Shown here: in pieces, positions 36,716 to 45,035 of the stretch
Layout of the letters: every line of letters starts with the position of its first letter
Position numbering within the stretch: position 1 is the first letter of the stretch
NCBI GenBank assembly: GCA_026225395.1
Contig: JAMFSR010000016.1
Coordinates: forward strand, 30,936-94,935
DNA: 64,000 bases
Origin: Granulicella sapmiensis
GTDB taxonomy: Bacteria > Acidobacteriota > Terriglobia > Terriglobales > Acidobacteriaceae
Reading direction: 5' to 3'
Made by a program: the position numbers and the translations under genes
The notes under the pieces: model-generated
What the model was told of the DNA's origin: nothing
What the model saw: the letters and a program-made list of their open reading frames with translations, nothing else
Database searches by the model: none

Positions 36716-38986
36716 TTACGCGGGCTCTCCCGGGTCGCCAGCGGGCGTCGGCAGCTCGGCAGGGCCGACCAGATCGGTCACAACCTGCAGAAAAGCCTGC
36801 TCCTGGAACTCGCCCTTTGTAACATAGGCGTCGGCTCCTGCTTCGAGTCCACGCTTGCGATCCTCTTCGCGGCCTTTGTAGGAAAGCAGAATAATAGGCA
36901 TATGGCTAAGCCGTGAGTTGCCACGCACATGCTCCACGAGCTCGATACCATTCATCTCCGGCATGTCGACGTCCGAGACGAGCAGATCGAAGTGCTGGAT
37001 CTGGAGCAGGTTCCAGGCTTCGGCGCCATGTTCAGCGGTAGCGACGTGGTAGCGGGCACGCAGAAGCGTACGGCGAAGCATCTGGCGAACGGTGCCGGAG
37101 TCATCGACTACGAGCACCGAGCCTCGGCCCACGGTCGTGGGGTCGGCGTTGGGATCCGAAGGGACGTTGCGCTGTTGGGCCTGCTGGGCCAGCCGCAGAA
37201 CATCGTCCGGCTCGATGATGAGCAGTGGGACATTCTGCTCGGTGAGCGTCACAGCGGCGATAGCAGCCATGCGTCCCAGTCGCGGATCGAGCTGGCGAAC
37301 GGCGACGGTGGTGTCGTCCACGACGCGATCGATCTGGAACGCAATGGGTGCTTCATGGCCTTTTTCGCTGAGCAGGAAGAGCACCGTCGCGGGACCTGGC
37401 TGCATCAGCATACCGCCGCTCTGGAGCGCGTTCATCAGGTGAATGACCGGCACGCGGGTGTCGCCGGCTTCGACGGTGGCCGAGCCGTCCGGCTCGCTGG
37501 TGACGATCACATTGGCAATGCGCGAAAGGCGGTTGAGTGGGATGGCGTAGGTCTCGTTCTCTATTTCAACCCGCATCACGCGCATGAGTGAGCGTGTGAC
37601 CGGGAGAACGATATGGAAAGTGGTTCCCTGACCGGGACGGTTTTCAATTTTGACCGATCCGCCGGACTCATGGACGGCGGACTGGACAACATCCAGTCCG
37701 AAGCCGCGCCCGGAGATCTCGGTGACCTCCGTGCGCGTGCTGAAACCGGGCAGGAAAAGGAACTCGAGGATTTCGGCGTCCGAGAGCAGAGCGGCGGTGG
37801 ATTGCTGCACGAGGCCGCGCTCGATCGCACGCTCGGCGACGGCGGAGATGCTGACGCCGTTGCCATCGTCGTCAAGCGTAATGGCGAGCCGTCCGTTGGC
37901 GTGCCACGCACGCAGGCGGATAGTGCCTTCCTCCGGCTTGCCCGCAGCGACGCGGGCAGCTGGGGATTCCAGACCGTGGTCGAGCGCGTTACGAAGCAGG
38001 TGCTCCAACGGCGCGCGAAGCTTTTCCAGGATGTCCCGGTCGACCTCCGTGCGCTCTCCGGTGACAACCAGCGAAACGCGCTTGCCCATCTCGGCGGAGA
38101 TGTCGCGAACCAGACGGCGCAGGTTCGGCACAACATCACCAAAGGGCCGCAGGCGGGCGTGCAGCACCTCCTGGTGCAGCCGCTCAGAGTTGGCCTCGTG
38201 CGTGTGGATCATGCGGTCGAGCTCATGCAGCAGACCGCCTAGGCGGGCACGGTCGGTCTCGCCCTGGCGCATGATGATAGCTAGCGCAGCGGCCTGCTTT
38301 TCGGGGTCGCGTGCGCCTTTGCGCCGAGCGTCGGCGACGGAGCGGACAAGCCGTTCCAGGCGGCGCTGGATGCGCTGCATCTGCTCCTGCAGGCGCACTA
38401 ACGCCTGCGATTGCACCAGATTGTCCGAAGACATCGCGATAATGCGGTCGAAGCGCTGGGAGGTGATGCGAAGGTTGAAGTCGCCAGTAGTCCGGTCGGC
38501 TTCGGAGGTCTCCGGTGCCGCTTTGGGTTGGTCTTCGCTGGAAGGAATCGTCTCCTTCGGCTCTGCTGCGGACAGTCCTTCGGCGACGGCGGGTTCGCCT
38601 GTTAGCTCGGCGATAAGGGTCGAAATTGTGTCTTCTTTTGCGGCGGACCAGGCCGGTACTTCGTCTTCGGAGATGGCGGAAAGCTCGCGCAGAACATCGA
38701 CCGAGCGAAGCATCGTATCTACTTCAGATTGCAGGAGGTTGCGGCCTTCCTGCGCGGCCACAAAGCGCTCCTCCATGGCGTGCGTAAGCCGCACAGCAGC
38801 GTTCAGCCCGACGACGCGGGCCGCGCCCTTAAGGGAGTGCGCGCCGCGCATGAGCGAGCGCAGGGCGGCCTCGTTGGCTTCGCCGTCCTTCAGGGCGAGC
38901 AGCCGCGACTGCAGTTGTTCGACCTGCTCTTCCGCCTCCATGCGGAACATGTCGTATATCGATAGATCGTCTAAGTCGTCATTCAT
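36716..38986 (-). CDS. CheA-REC hybrid chemosensory kinase (WspE-like)
   Basis: 756 residues. Hpt domain about 1-115 with MRGAHSLKGAARVVG (phospho-His50). After a Pro/Glu-rich linker come the dimerisation helices, the ATPase (LLRNALDHGLESP, GRGFGLDVVQSAV, GQGTTFHIVLP), a CheW-like domain, and a C-terminal receiver (VLVVDDSGTVRQMLRR, LLVSDVDMPEMNG). This domain order is that of WspE and FrzE. It should phosphorylate its own receiver and/or a separate output protein in response to the MCP. It overlaps the preceding CheW gene by 4 bases. Confidence 0.93.
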   Translation of the reverse strand: MNDDLDDLSIYDMFRMEAEEQVEQLQSRLLALKDGEANEAALRSLMRGAHSLKGAARVVGLNAAVRLTHAMEERFVAAQEGRNLLQSEVDTMLRSVDVLRELSAISEDEVPAWSAAKEDTISTLIAELTGEPAVAEGLSAAEPKETIPSSEDQPKAAPETSEADRTTGDFNLRITSQRFDRIIAMSSDNLVQSQALVRLQEQMQRIQRRLERLVRSVADARRKGARDPEKQAAALAIIMRQGETDRARLGGLLHELDRMIHTHEANSERLHQEVLHARLRPFGDVVPNLRRLVRDISAEMGKRVSLVVTGERTEVDRDILEKLRAPLEHLLRNALDHGLESPAARVAAGKPEEGTIRLRAWHANGRLAITLDDDGNGVSISAVAERAIERGLVQQSTAALLSDAEILEFLFLPGFSTRTEVTEISGRGFGLDVVQSAVHESGGSVKIENRPGQGTTFHIVLPVTRSLMRVMRVEIENETYAIPLNRLSRIANVIVTSEPDGSATVEAGDTRVPVIHLMNALQSGGMLMQPGPATVLFLLSEKGHEAPIAFQIDRVVDDTTVAVRQLDPRLGRMAAIAAVTLTEQNVPLLIIEPDDVLRLAQQAQQRNVPSDPNADPTTVGRGSVLVVDDSGTVRQMLRRTLLRARYHVATAEHGAEAWNLLQIQHFDLLVSDVDMPEMNGIELVEHVRGNSRLSHMPIILLSYKGREEDRKRGLEAGADAYVTKGEFQEQAFLQVVTDLVGPAELPTPAGDPGEPA

Positions 38987-39582
38987 GCTGTCGCGCGTTG
39001 CAGTCGTTGAAACAAAGTCTCCGGCCGAAGTGTATCGATCATCTGGCCGCGTTCGTCTTCAAAAAGGCAGTCGGACCAGTCTTTTCCGAGTTGACCAAAG
39101 CATTTGGTTTGTGCGGTTTGGCGGTCGTGGAGGATGCCCGTGCTAACGCCGAGGACAGCGTCTACGGGGAAGGCCCAGCGCTCGCCGGGACGCTGTTCGA
39201 GCACGATAGTACGGGCTTCGGCGCCCTTGGTGGAGTCGGCTGCACCCAAGATGCGGGCTAGGGAACAGCAGGGGATAATATCGCCGGCGAAGGCTACAAG
39301 ACCTAGAAAAGCGGTGTTATCGCGGTGCGGGACGGGGCAGACGATGAGGGGGCTGGTGACGGCTTTGACGTAGCGGGAGGCGATAGCGAGGGGGAGGGAG
39401 GCTATGCGGAATTCGAGCATAGAGTCTTTGTTTTCAGACTCTTCCGGCATGGGCTGAGCCAGGATTTCGGTCCATTCGGCGGCGTAGCCTGTGGGCATGG
39501 GTTGCGCGAAGAAGCGTTGGCGTTGTTCCAGGCGTTTGGTGCTAAGTACTTCTTTTTCAGAGGGATTGGTCACTATGCACAC
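38983..39582 (-). CDS. CheW-like coupling protein (WspD-like)
   Basis: 199 residues. A non-conserved N-terminus of about 55 residues precedes a CheW fold (LEFRIASLPLAIASRYVKAV, FLGLVAFAGDIIPCCSLAR, FPVDAVLGVSTG). CheW proteins join chemoreceptors to CheA. Being the second CheW of the operon, between CheR and CheA, it matches wspD. It overlaps CheR by 10 bases and CheA by 4. Confidence 0.87.
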   Translation of the reverse strand: MCIVTNPSEKEVLSTKRLEQRQRFFAQPMPTGYAAEWTEILAQPMPEESENKDSMLEFRIASLPLAIASRYVKAVTSPLIVCPVPHRDNTAFLGLVAFAGDIIPCCSLARILGAADSTKGAEARTIVLEQRPGERWAFPVDAVLGVSTGILHDRQTAQTKCFGQLGKDWSDCLFEDERGQMIDTLRPETLFQRLQRATA

Positions 39583-40778
39583 CTTTCCGCGGCGGTGCGA
39601 TGGCGCTTGAGGCGGGCGTGGAGGGCTAGCTGCATGCGGCCGGAGGCGTGGGGGCGGTGAATTTTGGCGAGGAGTTCCAGGGAGGGGAGGTGATCTCCCT
39701 CTAAATAAAGGGTTTGGCGGCAGAGACGTTCGGCTTCGCGCTCCTCGGCGCGGAGGTAGGCTTCGAGGGCGGTGCGGTAGAGGGCGGTGACGTCGGCAAG
39801 CTGTTCGGAGGTTCGGAGGGCCGTTTTCACCACGTTTTTTTTTGACAAATTTACGGTGGTTTGTGGTGAGTTTGTACGTTTTTGTGGACCGCGAATTTGT
39901 GGTTTTTGCGGTTTGGAGGGTTCGGGTTCGGGTTCGCGGAGGCGGAGGGCGAAGGAGTTGACGGGTTCTTCGAGGCGGAAGAACTCATCGAGGTCGCGGC
40001 CCCAGTCGGCGGCACCGAGTACGAGACGGCCTCCGGGGACGAGCGCGCCGGCGAGAGTCTCGGCCATGCAACGCCGGGCTTCGGTGGTCTGGTAGATCAT
40101 CAGGTTGCGCGAGCAGATGAGGTCGTAGGACTGTGGATCGAGCGCGTTGGGGTCGAGGAGGTTGGCCTGGCGGAACTGGATGTGGGTGCGGAGGTGCTGT
40201 TTGACGCGCCAGCCCTTGGGTGCGCGCTCGAGGAAGCCTGATTGTTCGGGTTGGGGGATGTTGCGGAGCGAGAGGCCGTTGTAGATGGCGGTCTGGGCTT
40301 GCTCGATGGCAGAGGCGGAGAGGTCGAGAGCGTCGATGCTGAAGCACTCGAGGGGAATGCCGGCTTGTTCGAGCATGGCGGCGATGCTGTAGGGCTCTTC
40401 GCCGGTGGAGCAGGGGGCGCTGAGGATGCGCATGGGGCGGGTGTTGATGGAGAACCATGCGGCGGTCCAGCGAGCGAGTTCGGCGAAGACGGTGGTGTCG
40501 CGGAAGAAGCTGGTTTCGTTGTTGAGGATGCCTTCGAGGAAGTTCGATTGTTCTTCGGTAGAGAGACGATAGAGGTCGAGGTAGGTTTCGGGGTTGTGGT
40601 GTTTCGTGATTTCCATGCGCCGTTTGAGGGTCTGTTTGAGGTTGCGGCGGTCGAGCATGGAGGGTTGCATGCCGGCGGTTGCGGCGGCCTTGGCGGCGAG
40701 TTCTTCGAGGATGGAAGGCGCGGGTTCGTGCGCTGCTTTGTTGGCAGCGTGAAGTTTGGCGCTGGCTTTCACCGACAC
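39573..40778 (-). CDS. CheR-type chemoreceptor methyltransferase with C-terminal TPR-like region (WspC-like)
   Basis: About 401 residues from the GTG at 40778, which overlaps the CheW stop (TAGTG). The SAM-binding motif is LSAPCSTGEEPYSIAAML, followed by IDALDLSASAIEQA and YDLICSRNLMIYQ, all standard CheR motifs. After about residue 300, a Pro/Lys/Gln-rich linker leads to helices (LYRTALEAYLRAEEREAERL) that look like tetratricopeptide repeats, as in WspC. It methylates glutamates of the receptor. The frame runs on upstream to 41327, but that is the antisense of the CheW gene. Confidence 0.9.
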   Translation of the reverse strand: MSVKASAKLHAANKAAHEPAPSILEELAAKAAATAGMQPSMLDRRNLKQTLKRRMEITKHHNPETYLDLYRLSTEEQSNFLEGILNNETSFFRDTTVFAELARWTAAWFSINTRPMRILSAPCSTGEEPYSIAAMLEQAGIPLECFSIDALDLSASAIEQAQTAIYNGLSLRNIPQPEQSGFLERAPKGWRVKQHLRTHIQFRQANLLDPNALDPQSYDLICSRNLMIYQTTEARRCMAETLAGALVPGGRLVLGAADWGRDLDEFFRLEEPVNSFALRLREPEPEPSKPQKPQIRGPQKRTNSPQTTVNLSKKNVVKTALRTSEQLADVTALYRTALEAYLRAEEREAERLCRQTLYLEGDHLPSLELLAKIHRPHASGRMQLALHARLKRHRTAAERCA

Positions 40779-41173
40779 TAGGCGAGCCCCGTGAGGATGG
40801 AGGAGAGGACGTCGCAGGGGTTGAAGTGCTCGGCGAATTTGGAGTTTTCTTCGCTGGCCATGGCGAAGACTTTGCTTGCCAGCGCGCCTACGGTGCGGGT
40901 TTTGCCGCGCGAGGTGCAATCGAGGAGAAGAATGCGCGAGCCGAGGAGGCGTTCGGTGGGTTTGCCGTGAACGAGTTCGTTGAGGTCGATGACGGGGACC
41001 TGTTCGCCACGGAGGTTGAGCCAGCCGAGGACGCCGCGCTCTTCCGAGGGCTGCAGGTCGGGCCACGCGACTACGCCTTTGAGGCGGAGGAGTTCTACGC
41101 GGTAGAAGTCTTCGCCGAGGGCGAAGAGGAGGCTGCGGTGTTTTGGGGTTCGCGAAGGCGTGGGTTGGGTCAT
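40778..41173 (-). CDS. CheW-like coupling protein (WspB-like)
   Basis: 131 residues from the ATG at 41173, which has AGCGAGGGTG upstream. The CheW fold is recognisable: SLLFALGEDFYRVELLRLKGV, GVLGWLNLRGEQVPVIDLNE and RILLLDC. It sits between the MCP gene and CheR, the position of wspB. Between it and the MCP stop lie 175 bases containing one of the palindromic repeats (41217-41263) and a short GC-rich hairpin (41287-41307), which may affect read-through. Confidence 0.87.
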   Translation of the reverse strand: MTQPTPSRTPKHRSLLFALGEDFYRVELLRLKGVVAWPDLQPSEERGVLGWLNLRGEQVPVIDLNELVHGKPTERLLGSRILLLDCTSRGKTRTVGALASKVFAMASEENSKFAEHFNPCDVLSSILTGLA

Positions 41174-41216
41174 GGCACCCTCGCTGAGGGGAGTACTTGG
41201 CTGGTTGGAGTTGTTG

Positions 41217-41263
41217 CTTTCCCACCCATGCGCCAAGTGCTGCGCATGAACGGGCCACCCGGG
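41217..41263. repeat. Palindromic intergenic repeat R1, copy 1
   Basis: Contains CCCACCCATGCGC and TGCGCATGAACGGG, followed by CCACCCGGG. It is the most diverged of four copies (others at 48783, 52424 and 60056). It lies inside the Wsp-like operon, between MCP and CheW. Confidence 0.75.
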
Positions 41264-41286
41264 AGTGGTGCTGGGTTTGGCGGAAC

Positions 41287-41307
41287 AGCCCGGGGCTGAA
41301 GGCCCCT
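41287..41307. repeat. GC-rich hairpin repeat R5, copy 1
   Basis: GGGGCTGAAGGCCCC-type hairpin. Similar elements are at 43515-43532 and 51304-51321, each in a gap between genes. Confidence 0.6.
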
Positions 41308-41348
41308 GCTCTCTCCGGTAAAGGCAAAGACAGTGATGGGGCTGGCGG

Positions 41349-43346
41349 TCATGCGTTCGAGCCTCCGGGGTTGAGCTGTTCGGACTCCTCCTGGAAGATG
41401 CGCTTCTTGAGTATGCCGACGGCTTTGTGGAGTTCGAGGGAGACCTGGTTGAGTTCGCCGACGGCTTCCGAGGTCTGGCTGGCGGACTCGGTAAGCTGCC
41501 ACATGGCGTCGGAGATCTGGGTTGCGCCGACGGACTGGTTCTGCATGCCCATGTGGACCATCTCGTAGCGGGGGGTCATGGCTTCGACGCGGGAGATGAT
41601 CTCGGTGAACTGCTGACGGATGTGGTCGGAGACTGCGACGGCCTGTTCAACAGCGAGTGAGAGCGCCTGAACTTCGCCGACACCGGAGGTGACGGCGTCG
41701 TGCATTTCGTGGACGGTTTGCTCGATCTCCTGCGAGGAGTTGGCGGACTGGTCGGCGAGGCGGCGGATTTCGCGGGCGACGACGGCGAAGCCTGCGCCGG
41801 CGTCTCCGGCGCGCTCGGCTTCGATGGCGGCGTTGAGGGAGAGGAGGTTGGTCTGGTCGGCTACCTTGGTGACGGCTAGCGTGACGGCGTTGATCTTCGA
41901 GGCCTGGGTGCGGATCTCATTGAGCGAGTCGGCGATGGTGGAGGTGGCTTTGGAGAGCGCTTCGATGGACTGGCCGAGTCCGCGGAGGCTGGCGGTGCCG
42001 TCCTGCGCGACGGTGCTGGCGCGGATGGCTTCCTGCGAGAGTTCTTCCATGGCGCGGAGGAGTTCCTGCGAGGTGGAGGAGATTTCTTTGACGGCTGTGG
42101 CGATCTCGGTCGAAGAGACGTTGAAGCTGGTGGCGTGGGAGAGCTGCTGGTTGGCGCTGGAGGCGACTTGCGTGCCGTTGGAGGTGAGCTGGATGGTGAT
42201 TTCGAGCAGTGGATCGACGATCTGTTTGCTGAGGACCGTGGCGACGAGTGCGACGACGAGCAGGACGATGAGCGCGCCGATGATGGAGCGGATCATGAGG
42301 TCGTCGAACTCGTTGCGTACGGCGGAGCTTGCGCCGGCAAGGTCGCGGGAGTCGGCGATGGTGACGAAGACCCAATCGAAGCGCTGGAGGTAGGAGTAGC
42401 GAACGATGGCGTCGGCTTTATCGGCGGGCGAGTAAATGTTGATGGCGCGCTGCTCGTTGTCCTTCATGGTAAGACCAGCGTCGAGGACCGGCTGCAGCCA
42501 CTGCGATTGGGTGGCGGCGGCGATGCCGGTGGGCGGAGGCGAGAGCATCCTGCCGCGTTCAGGACCATGGGCGTAGAGCAGGATGACGGAGCCGTGCGCG
42601 CCGATGGAGTTGGCGACGAGCTCATCCTGGAAGGTCTTCATCTCGTCGATGGGGATGCCGAGGTAGAGAGCCCCGATGATTTTGTTGGCGTGGTCGCGGA
42701 GGGGGACGTAATGGCCCATGTACCAAAGGTCGCCGACGAGGGTGCGGCCGGAGAACTCTTCGCCACGCATGAGGGCTTCGGCGGGATCGACGAGGGAGCT
42801 GTTGGTCTTGTTGAGGAAGGACCCGAGAGGGACCTTGGGTGAGCTGGAGGAGATGCGGACGAAGTCGCCGGTATCGTTGACGCGCTCGAAGAGGGTGGTG
42901 ACGACGCCGGTGTCGTGGTTGATCTCCTGGATGCGGTCGGAGCGCCCCATGACGACAGTTTCTCCGGCCAGGCGGAAGGCCTGCATGTTGACGAGTCCGC
43001 CGAGATGGTTGGTGTCGGGGATGAGGGCGTGGGGAAGGGGTGGGCCGACGAGGTCGTAGCCGCCCTTGTTGGCGGTGTCGAGTGCGGCGATCTTGGTGTT
43101 GAGGCGCAGCTCGGTGTCGACGAAGTCGGCGGCGACGACGGAGGACTTGTAGCCGTGGTCGAGAGACTTGACGGTACGCTCGACCATGAAGTCGGTGACG
43201 TTGGTGCGGACCATTTTGCTGGCTTCATGGGAGCTGGTGCCGACCAGAATGCCGAAGATGACGCAGGCGGCCAGCGCCGGAAGCAGCGCGAGGAGGACGA
43301 TCTTCTTGCGCAGGGAGATATCTTTGAGCGAAAACTTTTCGAACAT
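41349..43346 (-). CDS. Methyl-accepting chemotaxis protein with periplasmic Cache domain (WspA-like)
   Basis: 665 residues from the ATG at 43346 ([20 protein letters not shown]). A membrane segment near 15-38 precedes a large periplasmic Cache-type region ([50 protein letters not shown]). A second segment ([18 protein letters not shown]) leads to a HAMP-like stretch and the signalling domain, whose hairpin tip reads [20 protein letters not shown] and [16 protein letters not shown]. It should sense a periplasmic or envelope cue and control CheA-REC. It is the first gene of the operon. Confidence 0.92.
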   Translation of the reverse strand: MFEKFSLKDISLRKKIVLLALLPALAACVIFGILVGTSSHEASKMVRTNVTDFMVERTVKSLDHGYKSSVVAADFVDTELRLNTKIAALDTANKGGYDLVGPPLPHALIPDTNHLGGLVNMQAFRLAGETVVMGRSDRIQEINHDTGVVTTLFERVNDTGDFVRISSSSPKVPLGSFLNKTNSSLVDPAEALMRGEEFSGRTLVGDLWYMGHYVPLRDHANKIIGALYLGIPIDEMKTFQDELVANSIGAHGSVILLYAHGPERGRMLSPPPTGIAAATQSQWLQPVLDAGLTMKDNEQRAINIYSPADKADAIVRYSYLQRFDWVFVTIADSRDLAGASSAVRNEFDDLMIRSIIGALIVLLVVALVATVLSKQIVDPLLEITIQLTSNGTQVASSANQQLSHATSFNVSSTEIATAVKEISSTSQELLRAMEELSQEAIRASTVAQDGTASLRGLGQSIEALSKATSTIADSLNEIRTQASKINAVTLAVTKVADQTNLLSLNAAIEAERAGDAGAGFAVVAREIRRLADQSANSSQEIEQTVHEMHDAVTSGVGEVQALSLAVEQAVAVSDHIRQQFTEIISRVEAMTPRYEMVHMGMQNQSVGATQISDAMWQLTESASQTSEAVGELNQVSLELHKAVGILKKRIFQEESEQLNPGGSNA

Positions 43347-43514
43347 GGGTGTCTCGCAGTCGGTGTTTTTCCTGTATCCGGTTACGGAGGACAGGGGTGG
43401 TGCGTGTGTGTGGGGCGACACCAGAATCTTATATGGAGGGAGTGATGGTGGGGGAAGAAAGATGAAGTCGGGTGCTTCTTGCGAATGGTAGAGGTGGGAT
43501 GAGAGGCAGCGAAG

Positions 43515-43532
43515 GCCCGGGGCTGAAGCCCC
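43515..43532. repeat. GC-rich hairpin repeat R5, copy 2
   Basis: GCCCGGGGCTGAAGCCCC-type element, similar to those at 41287 and 51304. Confidence 0.6.
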
Positions 43533-43600
43533 ATTTGGGGTTGGCCCGATTCAGGGGCCTGAAGGCCATTGCCTTAGCTCGTTAAAGGCAAAGGAACAGC

Positions 43601-43640
43601 AACAGCAGATCCCCTGCGAGGATGACAGAAAGAAAGGCAA
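43601..43640. repeat. Intergenic repeat R2, copy 1
   Basis: AACAGCAGATCCCCTGCGAG followed by GATGACAGAAAGAAAGGCAA. The copy at 59992-60032 is nearly identical; a looser copy lies at 52343-52390. Confidence 0.75.
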
Positions 43641-43681
43641 GTGCAAAGGCAACGATGGCAGCGCGCAAGTTTTGTCGCACC

Positions 43682-43700
43682 CGAAATACGGAGATCCTTC
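43682..43700. repeat. Intergenic repeat R4, copy 1
   Basis: CGAAATACGGAGATCCTTC occurs again without change at 51443-51461. Confidence 0.7.
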
Positions 43701-43769
43701 CCCTTCGGCAGGAGCAGGGGAGGGTTTCGGAGAATCTGTCGTCGGATGGTGAGCTCTTAGGCGGACTAG

Positions 43770-44006
43770 CTAGGAAGCCTTTTTCGTGCGGTCGGCAATA
43801 TCCTTAAGACTGCGGAGCGCGAGATTTACAGCTTCGGAATTGGGGAAAGTCTCCATCAAGTCGGGGGCGATCAGGACGATGTTGGAGCCTTCCTGCATGC
43901 GCTCGAAGTACTTGCCGCGAACGGCCTTGCTCAAGTCCAACGTGCGTGGCTCGAGTGGGTCCGCTTCGAAGGTATCCGGTTCAAGAGCTGCGTTTGAGTT
44001 CTTCAT
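43770..44006 (-). CDS. Probable antitoxin partner of BrnT
   Basis: 78 residues from the ATG at 44006 (MKNSNAALEP). An acidic N-terminal half (PDTFEADPLEPRTLDLS) leads to a helix pair ending VNLALRSLKDIADRTKKAS, like the DNA-binding or dimerisation helices of small antitoxins. It is encoded directly after the BrnT-like toxin and overlaps it by 26 bases. In classical brnTA pairs the toxin gene also comes first. The sequence is not an obvious BrnA, so the call rests mainly on position. Confidence 0.65.
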   Translation of the reverse strand: MKNSNAALEPDTFEADPLEPRTLDLSKAVRGKYFERMQEGSNIVLIAPDLMETFPNSEAVNLALRSLKDIADRTKKAS

Positions 44007-44271
44007 AGGCTTCTCTTTCGGTTCTATCGGCCAGACGGGCACCGATCATCCGTATGCGGTTATCCACCTCAAGATGCGAAGTAAAGAGGAGCCGCTGTCG
44101 TGATGATAATCCAATCGTGATGGAACGGCATTCCTCTTCGGAGTGGAGTTCATCGGGAAACGTTTGGGCCAATGGATCGTCGAAGACGGTCATCGCTTCG
44201 GCAAAGGAGACACCGTGCTTCTTAAGATTGGAAGCCGCTTTGCGTGGATCGAATTCGAAGGCGAGCGGCAT
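43981..44271 (-). CDS. BrnT-family toxin
   Basis: 96 residues. The BrnT signature is clear: FEFDPRKAASNLKKHGVSFAEA, VFDDPLAQTF, SITIGLSSRQRLLFTSH and IRMIGARLADRTEREAYEE, with the final RxAxxxER-like pattern of this RelE-superfamily RNase. The toxin cleaves RNA and is held inactive by its antitoxin; the complex usually represses its own promoter. It lies 20 bases downstream of the Pycsar-effector-like membrane protein, on the same strand. Confidence 0.87.
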   Translation of the reverse strand: MPLAFEFDPRKAASNLKKHGVSFAEAMTVFDDPLAQTFPDELHSEEECRSITIGLSSRQRLLFTSHLEVDNRIRMIGARLADRTEREAYEELKRSS

Positions 44272-44290
44272 GGCGGTGGATTGGGAAGGG

Positions 44291-44893
44291 TTAGTGGGCG
44301 GCGAGGTTTTGGGCGATCATGATGGCGCCGAAGAAGAAGATCGAGGTGGCGAGGAGGTACATTGCTGCGTGGAGGCGGTCGCTCTTGAGCTGGCGGATGT
44401 AGGCGAGGACCACGGAGGTTTCGGCGAGGCTGTCGAGCAGGGCCATGTCGTGGGCTGCGTGAAAGGCCTCGACGTGGGAGTTCTTGTCTTCGGAGAGGAT
44501 GTTGTTGGTCGGGTTGCGGATGGTGTGGCGGATCCAGTGGTGACCCTTGTTGTGGCCGATGAAGAACTTGGGGCTGGCCGGTTTGCCGGTTGTGCCGTGC
44601 GGGATGATCGTGGGAAAGATGACGCGCATGCAGACCAACAGTGAGCAGGCGACGATGACGACGAAGACAGGGAAGAGGATATGGCGGAGGAACGCGCCTT
44701 CGAGGTGGTGCTCGAGCGAGACCGCGACCATGCCGGAGAGGAGCGTGACGCAGAAGGCGGCCTTGGTGTCGAGGAAGCGGATGGTTTCCTGCGTGTCTTC
44801 GATGGCCCAGTGGAGGAAGTGGATGCGATTGTAGAGGTCGGTGCCCATGCGCAGGTCTTCTTCAAGGCGGGCGAGATGTTCATGGGTGGACAT
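44291..44893 (-). CDS. Pycsar-effector-like (PycTM/DUF5706) membrane protein
   Basis: 200 residues from the ATG at 44893. A helical N-terminus with HFLHWAIEDTQETIRFLDTK leads to two membrane segments (AFCVTLLSGMVAVSL, ILFPVFVVIVACSLLVCM). A cytosolic insert follows (FFIGHNKGHHW), then LAETSVVLAYIRQLKSDRL and a final membrane segment (LLATSIFFFGAIMIAQNL). The FLDTKAAF-to-LKSDRL layout matches the PycTM effector domain, which in Pycsar anti-phage systems disrupts the membrane on sensing cCMP or cUMP. No pyrimidine cyclase is adjacent, and the only cyclase in the window (26386) reads as an adenylate cyclase. The family call is from motif memory. Confidence 0.62.
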   Translation of the reverse strand: MSTHEHLARLEEDLRMGTDLYNRIHFLHWAIEDTQETIRFLDTKAAFCVTLLSGMVAVSLEHHLEGAFLRHILFPVFVVIVACSLLVCMRVIFPTIIPHGTTGKPASPKFFIGHNKGHHWIRHTIRNPTNNILSEDKNSHVEAFHAAHDMALLDSLAETSVVLAYIRQLKSDRLHAAMYLLATSIFFFGAIMIAQNLAAH

Positions 44894-44968
44894 GGGGAGA
44901 GTGTAAATGCAGGGAGTAGGGTTCAGGGCCCAGGGCCCAGGGAAAAACATATGTGGGGCTGATAGGAC

Positions 44969-45010
44969 TGCAGGTCTCTCCACTTCGCCTGCGGCTCCGG
45001 TCGAGATGAC
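44969..45010. repeat. Intergenic repeat R3, copy 1
   Basis: TGCAGGTCTCTCCACT followed by a GC-rich core and CCGGTCGAGATGAC. Related copies: 48724-48764, 48870-48905 (partial) and 50142-50182. Confidence 0.7.
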
Positions 45011-45035
45011 AAGGTTGGGGTGGATCGGTCAGGTG

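Larger units (their letters stand above)
43347..43769. other. Intergenic gap with repeat elements
   Basis: About 420 bases. It should carry the promoter of the Wsp-like operon near its left end. The right part is made of repeat elements: an R5 hairpin, an R2 element and an R4 element. No gene is seen. Confidence 0.55.
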
